A program made the translations under genes and the position numbers. A DNA stretch of 64,000 nt, taken from NCBI GenBank assembly GCA_026745465.1, contig JACYXH010000363.1, positions 4,493,501 through 4,557,500 of the forward strand, read 5' to 3'. How positions within the stretch are numbered: position 1 is the stretch's first letter; every line of letters begins with the position of its first letter. The DNA comes from Lota lota (taxonomy: Eukaryota > Chordata > Actinopteri > Gadiformes > Lotidae). Shown one piece after another: positions 55,439-64,000 of the stretch. The notes beneath the pieces are model-generated. The model was not told where the DNA came from, did not search any database, and was given only the letters and a program-made list of their open reading frames with translations.

Positions 55439-55507
<69 letters not shown>
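55388..55507. repeat. GT microsatellite, compound
   Basis: GGGTGT units, then about 65 bp of pure GT. It lies in the last tafa4 intron, reading CA in transcript sense. Confidence 0.95.
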
Positions 55508-55508
<1 letters not shown>

Positions 55509-56026
55509 GGAGACATAGTGGAATATACCCATTCCTCTGACCTCCACTGTGGTGTTAAAAGCTTTGACGTCGACGACTTGTTTGACTTGTTTGACAAAGG
55601 CTGTTCTTGTAAATTGAAGCATGCCCTTCGTGTAGAAATATAAGTTAGTTTCTCATTGTATTGAGCCGTGTGTCTCGGCCCAGACACAGACAATAGGGCG
55701 TAGACATCATTGCGTTGAATGAGGGACGGATCAGAGCAGAGGTCAGAGCAGCTAGGAAGAGGTGGTCCTGTGGGAGTGTTTCCCGGGTAGTGTATGTCTC
55801 GTGGCAGCCCGCGTTGTCGCCATGTGCCACTGAGTCTCCTGGTCACTGGTCCCCAGTCCCTCAGTGCCCCACAAATGCACAATTAATGTCCAGTGATGCA
55901 GTCAACAGTCAGCCCTCGGCCCCCCAACAGCTGATTGGTTAGACAGAGCTCGGGGGGACTGGAGCAAGAGAGGAAGAGAGCAATTGATAGATAGGTAGAT
56001 AGATATAGAGAGCTGGTGGTGTTGTT

Positions 56027-56049
56027 GGGGGGGGGGGGGGGGGGGGGGG
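56027..56049. repeat. poly-G tract, 23 bp
   Basis: Uninterrupted G run in the tafa4 last intron (poly-C in transcript sense), preceded by GATA-like words at about 55985-56010. Confidence 0.95.
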
Positions 56050-56973
56050 TTCTACGTGCAACAACCTACGGTGTGACTCTACCTCCTATCCACCCCCTTC
56101 TCAGCTGCATGCCTCTGTCGGCTCGCCGCGCATCAATTTAATTAGGGCTCTTAATCGCTAGGTCTCAGCAGAGGGGCCCGGTGCCATAACGTGTTGTTAT
56201 GAACGCGACAGATGTTCTGCTGCTGGATGCCGTTTTGCACGCCGCAATCATTCTGATGGTGGCGCTGAAACCCAACACCGCCACCGTCCCCATCACAACT
56301 TTCTTCTGGTTTCATATTCGTCGCCTGCACGTAAACTGCCTCTCAGTCACGAACATTGCATCCCCCGCATGGACACGCACACACGCATACACACACATTC
56401 GCATCAATGCCCAGACATTGCAAATGAACTTTCACGCATCAGCAGCTCACAAAGGGGCCATGAAGGACCTTTATTGAAATCAACTCATCGGGTTTGAAAG
56501 GTGTCAATTACCATGGCGGCACGTTGTGGTGCAGACACTTTCAACATACTACTTTTTTCGTCTTCTCTCTCCGATCGTTACAGCGAACGCAGAACAAATG
56601 CAATATGTTGCATCTAGTTGATTAGTCCTATTTTTATCCATTGTTCTTGAAGTTTGACTTAAATTAAAACACGTTGAACTTCCAAATGTCTTATTATCTG
56701 TAATTGTATTTCTCTGTGCTCTTTTTGAGGTTTTGTGCGAAAAAGCAATTCTACAAGTCACCGTTATGAAAGTTTTCTAACTGTAACTCATGAATCTATC
56801 GTAAAGTGTGATTCTCAGGATTTAACAGACATCTAATCTATTGTGAATGTGGATGGGGTCGTGCGCTGCATTCAAATGCTATCAAAGACTGTCTGTTAAT
56901 TAGAGTTGGCCGCATGCCATGGGGACAGATAAAACGCTGAGACATATGGGGGAGGGAGAATTATATTAGATTA

Positions 56974-57327
<354 letters not shown>

Positions 57328-58409
57328 TCAGACCAGATTGTTTGCGACCAGATAGCACACACACACACACACACAGCCCACGCAGAAAGTACAGCAGCAC
57401 GGTTCAGATCCGACTCCTCTGACTGACGCTAGCCCTAATCTGACTAATAGCATTCAGTGCAGGAGACGGAACGTAGGAGTGTAACCTTATACTTGTTAAT
57501 ATGTTCAGACAAAATACTTCTATTTATGTTCATATGCTTTATGGATCATTTCTAAACTTTAAAAACAAACTATGCAGGGAATTATTATTATTATTATAAT
57601 GGCCTTGTTATGGGGATACTTGGTAAATAGTATATGCCTTTAAAGGGATATGTTGTCCTGATATGGGGCATAAACTATGAACAGTGCAAGTTCTACAGCT
57701 AAATTAATTCATTATGCAACACAGATATTAAATAATTACAACTGAATACAGTGTTGACCTGTTGAGAAATAGGACATTTAATAAGAAAGGTAATGAAGGA
57801 AATAAGATGAAAAGCACGGATCATGTCAATGTTACACGTTGCACTATTATATTTCAAAAAGGTAAATAATCATAATAAATTTTTATAGCAATCACAACAA
57901 TATTGGAAAAAACGGAAATACAATTTCCCAGCAGCAGGTGGATGTAATATCTTGCACTCCCTGTAAGTGTAGAAACTATTACAAAACGACACCGCCAGAA
58001 TATTAGTGGCTGGAACAAGATTGAACAGGAAATACTACCAACGCCAACGCATTTCTACATATTGTTACCAAAGCAGCGAAACACAAAAACCATAAGACTT
58101 AGTTTTACTGAACATAAAATCAGATTGTGGATCATGTGAAATGTATAGAGACAGGAAAGAGAGGGATGGGAAAAGGTCCAATCTATTCAGCACTCATGTT
58201 GTGATGTCATTACAGCAAGATGACAGGCAAAAGACAGAATACTTCCTCATGAAAGTTAAAGATAGATGGTGATATGGTAAAATGGTAAAAAACATCAATT
58301 ATTTGCAACATGGAAACAAGAAATTGGATAAATATAAGTGTCATGTGTACCGTGATAAGTGCAGATTTTAATAATCATAATCTAGTCTCTACATCTCTGA
58401 GAAGAGTTG

Positions 58410-58556
<147 letters not shown>

Positions 58557-60253
58557 TCTGTATCTGTGTGTATGAAGGTCTACACGTACCGAAGTAGCGG
58601 TAACTGAAGTCATATAATTAAAGTAATTTACTAGTCACATGGCACCGCGTTTGTCTCTGCTACAATCAGCTCCCTGCCGTGACGACAAAATTCACACACC
58701 GGGTTTACACACAATATGTGAGCCATTGCCATTTTATTGCACAACAGAGGTGGGAAGTAAACAAATATTGAGGCAAGGCACTAATTAAAACGTCAAACTT
58801 CCTCTCCGTTCTTCCGCTGAGATAAATAGTGTAAATGAGGAATCATGTTAAGGGCAGGCAGCCAGCCGCGAGGAAGTAGTGCACTCTTTAATTTAAACCT
58901 GTGTAAAGGCCCACAACGTATTAAATGACCATAATGGAATAACTGCCTGTAATGTAATAAAAACCAAATAGCGTAATAAAATCTGGAGGCTGTAATACAA
59001 TAGCATTTTTGCCCTGCAATGTAAACATTGGTGAGTGTTGTTGGCTAAGTGTTGTAAGATGTTTAGACAGTAGTATTGTATTATTGTAGTATTGTTCCCC
59101 TGTAAAAAAATTTAAACATTCAAGAGTAAACATTATAAATAAATAAATAAAGACTGTTTGTGGACCTTTTAATTGCACTATTCATTTTGATAGGATATCC
59201 TTTGTGAAACAGCCTGATACTTCATTACTTTCACATTATTGTGTGAAGTCTACAAAAAAAATAGGTTTAGTTGAACAAAGGGATAATGTCTTCTTCTGAA
59301 CTTTAACAAATGTTCAGTCTTATAATCGTATTCCTAGGTGTCATGGTGGAGTGTCCTGAATACTTAATTTCTTTGCCTGACTTTAAATATAATTATCAGA
59401 TTTACATTTTCCTACATCAAAGTTTGTTCATTATAAATAGATTCATCCTGCACATCACTTTATACATTCTCAATTATCCCGCCAAATGTATATACCTAAG
59501 TATTACATTACAGTATTCTAGACAGTACTACAACATGCAGCTCCACCAAACGTAACCACCAAGATGGAAGCCTTCCCACAGGCAGCCTTCCCATATCCCA
59601 CACCCTAAGTAACTCTGAAACTATTACCATATTAATATGTTGTATGCAGAGTGTTATTCAGCCTCTCACGTAATAAACTAAATTTCAGGTAAGAAGATCA
59701 TGTTAGCTACAGTAGTGGAAGTTACTGCCAAATGCTATTTTACTATAGTTTCAGAACCGTATGTGATTTTATTTTTATTAAATTACATTTCATCTCATAA
59801 TGGCATTCCAAATTGTTACATTTTGGGCCTTCACAAATGTGTCTTTTTCAAGAGTCAATGGAGCTCACTCTATCCAGGGTAAATACAAAGTGGGAAGGAA
59901 AACCCATACCCATCCATAATTCAATAGACTTGTGGTATTTTGAGCTCACCAGGATACACAAGTTCCAGCAGACATCCAGTAATACGCAGCCAGCACAGCA
60001 AACCTCAGAGTTGAGCTGGCTAGAAGATGTATTTGCTGCATGTTTTTCTCCCCATGCTGGTTCCTAGGTCCGGACGTCCACTTTTTCAGACCAATATAAT
60101 TACCCCCAACACCAGGAAAACATAGCACACACAAAAAACCGCAGTGGCGAGGAACTCAACTCAACTGCAATAGTTGTTCTTTAGAAACTTTAGAAATGTA
60201 AACATGTTGTACTTAATCCAATTTTGATTGCATGCTTTGAATGTTTACAGCCT

Positions 60254-60300
60254 TACTTGTAAGCTGTTTTGGATGAAAGTGTCTGCTACATAAATGTCAA
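60254..60300 (+). mobile_element. SINE tail fragment
   Basis: ACTTGTAAGCTGTTTTGGAT followed by GAAAGTGTCTGCTACATAAATG matches the teleost SINE tail pattern seen at 38.07 and 40.2 kb. No promoter part was recognised upstream. Confidence 0.55.
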
Positions 60301-61394
60301 TCAACCATGATTTTACAATTCTCAAATGACCACAATTGATACATCATAGTTTCACACGTAAAAAATGTGTGAAACATTAATGAAAATAAATCACAAAAAC
60401 AAAGACGTGTTAAACATTGTATCACTCCCCTGACTTCCCCAGTGCTGCCTAATGTAGAAATCTCTAGGAGCTTTTGATGATTATCAACCCCCTGCTGGCG
60501 GTCATCAAAGCTTCCTTGCCGGCCGTCTAGATACTGGCCTGCTAGAAAGAATGCTTACAAAATAAAGGAATCAAAATATACCCAGTGTAGTCCTAGCGTA
60601 TGTCCTAGTCTGCAAAACCGGACATGCTGCTTCTCAACGTTAGCGTCATACTGTCTGAGTTATATGAATCATATAAAACCTAAAAATAAAAAGACACAGT
60701 AATCCAATATGGTGGTTGGTCATTCCAGGGATACAATCGATAGGAACATCAGAGCAAAAACTAAATCAGTACTTTGGGAAGGAAAGCGAGGGTAGAAACA
60801 TAGTAAGGTTGTATTTCAGACATTACGCCACTATTTACTGCCAAAGCAAGTAGAAACCTCTGCAAAAGGCAACCATCTATGACCTGAGGAGATGTGTTGT
60901 AAATAAAGTATACATATCTATTAGCAATGGATGACAGGCTGCCTTGTTTGAAACGATATAGTGTTTTTATTTTCTTTATTTTTCCGATTCCTAAGAGGCA
61001 CCAGAAACATTTTAAACTGAAATGTTTCCTAGCCTTAGAATATAATCATAGTGGACGTGGAAGGGCTTTTCTGCCCAATATATACCACCCCATGCAGGAG
61101 ATATTCCCGGTGGGCTCCCAGACAGCAAGTAAAACGTTGATCCCTGATCCCTGTATTTGAATTATTCATTCACCCTTTGTCCAGTCTTGGTGTTTGGTAT
61201 TTTAGAAATAGCATTTTTCTTATCTCTAACTTCTATAAGCAGGTAAGACAGCAGTGTTTACGCCAGCTTCTCCAGACTATTGTTTCTGACAGCGCGAAGA
61301 GGGGATGAGGAGAGGTGTGAGCAACTCACTCTAATTATGCAGAAGAAGACATGGACAAATCCTCCAAAGAGACATGGAAATAGGATCCGGCCTG

Positions 61395-61628
61395 AGAGAG
61401 AGAGTGACGGGTGATGGAGAGACAACCACAGCGAGAGGGAGAGAACCAAGAAGAGAGAGAGAGAGAGGGAGCCAGAGGAAGAGAGATAGGTAGCCAGAGA
61501 GCCAGAGGAAGAGAGAGAGACAGCGAAAGAGCGCGTGATCAAGAGTGAAAACGAGAGAGAGAGCGAAGGCGAGAGCGAGAGCAAGAGAGAGAAAGAACGA
61601 TAGTAAAAGCGATGGGGGGGGGGGGGGG
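61395..61628. repeat. GA-rich block ending in a 15-bp poly-G run
   Basis: Imperfect GAGAGA/GCCAGAGGAAGAGA units to about 61595, then G15 at 61614-61628. Confidence 0.9.
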
Positions 61629-61919
61629 AAGGAACAGAGGGTGCCCGAGGCAGAACGTTGTGTACAGGAGGAAGGAGGAGGCAGCAGTCACCAGAAGAAA
61701 AAAAATGCAGTCACCTCCATAAATTGTAGAAGTCAGGGAACGCCATGACAAAGAAAACCTTGTGTTATGATGCAGAGGCTCCGGCTCGCTAAGTGGTCCT
61801 AAAAACCAATGGCTGTGTAATGCTCTTTAATGTGGCCATTATGGTGCCTTAGCGCAACTGCCAGGGTGTTATTTAGACCTAATGAGCATGGCCTCAGAGT
61901 GCTGTAATGGAGACATGGA

Positions 61920-62432
61920 ACTCCACGCAGTCTAACTCCACGTAGTCTAACTCTAAAGCAATCTAACTCTAGAGCCGACGGATTCCATATGGTTTAACTC
62001 GAGAGCGGTCGAACTCTAGAGTCGTCTTACTCCACAGTCTGACCCTAGAGCAGTCTAACTCTAAAGCAGTCTAACTCCACAGTCTTACTCTACAGTCTAA
62101 CTCTAGAGCAAGGAACATTAGATCAGTCTAACTCCACAGTGTAACTCTAAAGCAGTCTAACTGCACAGCCTTACTCTACAGTCTAACTCTAGAGCAGTAT
62201 GCCCCTTATGCAGTCTCACTCTACAGCCTAACTCTAGTCTAACTTTAGAGAATTTTAACTCAACAGTCTAACTCTTGAGCAGTCTACCTCTACAGTCTAA
62301 CACTAGAGCAGTCTAACGCCACAGTCTAACTATACAGTCTAATTCCTGAATCGTCTAACTCTACAGTCTATCACCAGAGCGCTCTTACTCCACAGTCTAA
62401 TGTTGAGCAGTCTAAGTCTACAGTCTGAGTGT
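61920..62432. repeat. minisatellite based on CAGTCTAACTCTAGAG
   Basis: Roughly 30 degenerate units of 14-18 bp, alternating CAGTCTAACTCTAGAG and CAGTCTAACTCCA, over about 510 bp. CTCTAGAG palindromes recur through it. Confidence 0.9.
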
Positions 62433-62886
62433 GAGTATAGTACCACAACACAATGCCGCCTAGCCACTGAGCTCAGGAAACTGTGGGTGGAGCACGAGGA
62501 TATGATGAGTTATGTACCCTGTGATGTCATGCAAAGGAGGTTTAAGGTCACCCGATGCCAGGCAAGCCGGACTGTCTTCTGAACAAGATGAAAGTGCGGT
62601 CACCGAGGTCGGCGCTAAATGCAGTGTTCGATTTGCTTTGTCCTCCTCCCTCCCCCATCTCCCAACCCCGTGTTCCTTATCCTCCTCCTGGAGCAGGTCG
62701 GGGGCCAAGCAGTAAGATCATGGTACCAGTTGGCTCCAACCCTGCTCCATCCCCCAGGTCACGCCTCGCCCAGCCTTGATGAAGAGTCATTTAAGGAGGC
62801 CACTGAATCTTATGTTAGTCAGAGGCTCATAATCCCACAGTCCATATCTGTCCACCCTCCTCCCATACTTAAAAAAAACGAACATA

Positions 62887-62887
62887 C

Positions 62888-62936
<49 letters not shown>
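62887..62936. repeat. TA microsatellite
   Basis: About 50 bp of pure TA. Confidence 0.95.
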
Positions 62937-62939
<3 letters not shown>

Positions 62940-63296
62940 ATATGGGCTCCACACATATCCCAAAGGGGCTCATTTAAGCGCAACATGCCTAAACCATGCT
63001 TCTTCCTCCCTCCAGAGTGTAGAGATGATGAGGGAACAGCAGTGGACAGAGGCATGGTTTTAAGGCCCTCGGTCTATGGGGGCTGATAAGGGCCCCGGAG
63101 ACGGCATGTTAAGATGCAGCTCTGCAGACCTGCCTCTCTCTCTGTCTGTCATTCCTCCCACGGATTATGTCAATCTAACTCACACCTCACTAAGGAGTCG
63201 CTCTCCATAACTAGAACTGTGCTCCACTTGCCGTCCTGGCATCTCCTAGCGATGTGCAGACAGGTCTGCTAATGGACCGGCTGTTTAATGGACAAC

Positions 63297-63652
63297 ACCA
63301 CTCTGGGCATTTAGTGTTTAGTCCACTAAACAGGTCCCTTAAATGGGTGTTAGTGGACCTGTTAGGACCACTAAACATGTCCAAACAGGTCGCCTAAACA
63401 GGAGTTTAGTCCACTAACTAGGTCTACAAAATCTATGTCTAGTCCACTAAACAGTGTTTACTAGGTCCCCTAAATGGGTGTTTAGTCCACTAAACAGGTC
63501 CCCTAAATGGGTATTAGTTCACTAAACAGGTCCCCTAAATCAATGTTTAGTCCACTAAACAGGTCTACTAAACTAGTGCTAGGCCACTTAACAGGTCTGC
63601 TAAACTGTGTTCACTCCATTAAACGGGTCTACTAAACGGGTGTTTGTCCATG
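63297..63652. repeat. minisatellite with about 33-bp unit
   Basis: About ten imperfect units based on TTTAGTCCACTAAACAGGTC followed by CCCTAAATGGGTG. Each unit contains the short inverted pair TTTAGTCCACTAAA. Confidence 0.9.
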
Positions 63653-63738
63653 TATCTTACAGCCATTGCTGGTCTCCAGTACTTGTAATGTTTGTGACAT
63701 CAAGTGGGCGAATGTGAAACTGCAGCTGTATCCCCAAT

Positions 63739-63768
63739 TTTATTATTATTATTATTATTTTATTATTT
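63739..63768. repeat. ATT trinucleotide repeat
   Basis: TTTTATTATTATTATTATT followed by a degenerate continuation. Confidence 0.9.
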
Positions 63769-64000
63769 TTACTGTGAGTATATCTTCCTCACTTCATATC
63801 ACATCAGAAGCATATGCTATCATTATTTAGAATTAGCCAATTAGGCTAGATTTGGTATGCATAATGATTGCTACTTAAGGTATACATTGTGCCGTTGTTG
63901 TCTAATCAACAGCTTGGATGGAGAGACATGTGCATGCCTGAGCTTTACAGAGCTTTTCACACAAACACACACACACACGCACCACTTCATACAAAAATAA

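Noticed and set aside
61920-63652. CRISPR-like array (repeats with spacers)
   Set aside because: The units are contiguous and degenerate minisatellites in a vertebrate intron; there are no fixed repeats with unique spacers.

Overview
The window is nuclear DNA from a vertebrate, almost certainly a ray-finned fish. The evidence is spliced vertebrate-type genes, sparse coding content, tRNA-derived SINE fragments with a tail resembling common teleost SINEs, and a Tc1-type foldback MITE. It also has an exceptional load of long dinucleotide and poly-G/poly-C tracts. Such microsatellite density recalls gadids or some lower teleosts, but the species cannot be fixed from sequence alone.

Only two genes can be supported, and both encode TAFA (FAM19A) secreted, cysteine-rich, chemokine-like neurokines. 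On the + strand lie the last three coding exons of tafa1: 7284-7424, 19807-19931, and a terminal exon starting at 25840 with the stop at 25855-25857. A 3'UTR follows, with tandem AATAAA signals at 26075-26085. On the - strand lie the last two coding exons of a paralogue best called tafa4: 57166-57290 and 55164-55175, the latter encoding only three residues and a stop. The genes converge tail to tail, as TAFA1 and TAFA4 do as neighbours on human 3p14. The signal-peptide and first exons of both genes are outside the window: tafa1 to the left, tafa4 to the right.

Layout: 1-7283 is tafa1 intron with microsatellites. 7284-25857 holds the tafa1 3' exons and two long introns. About 26.1-54.8 kb is intergenic, with microsatellites, SINE remnants, a GGT/GTA trinucleotide block (42.9-43.6 kb), a MITE (47.6 kb), a palindrome-bearing duplication (48.2-48.8 kb) and AT-rich complex sequence that may include conserved noncoding elements. 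54.8-57.3 kb is the tafa4 3' end. 57.3-64 kb is tafa4 intron, with two degenerate minisatellites near the right edge.

No CRISPR array, operon, viral genome, toxin gene or intact transposase was seen, and no convincing novel system is claimed. The most interesting signals are a pair of complementary repeats (GU upstream, CA downstream) bracketing the frame-shifting 125-nt tafa1 exon, and an array of seven 8-bp nuclear-receptor half-site units just beyond the tafa1 poly(A) site. Most long open frames in the window are translations of dinucleotide repeats and were left out.
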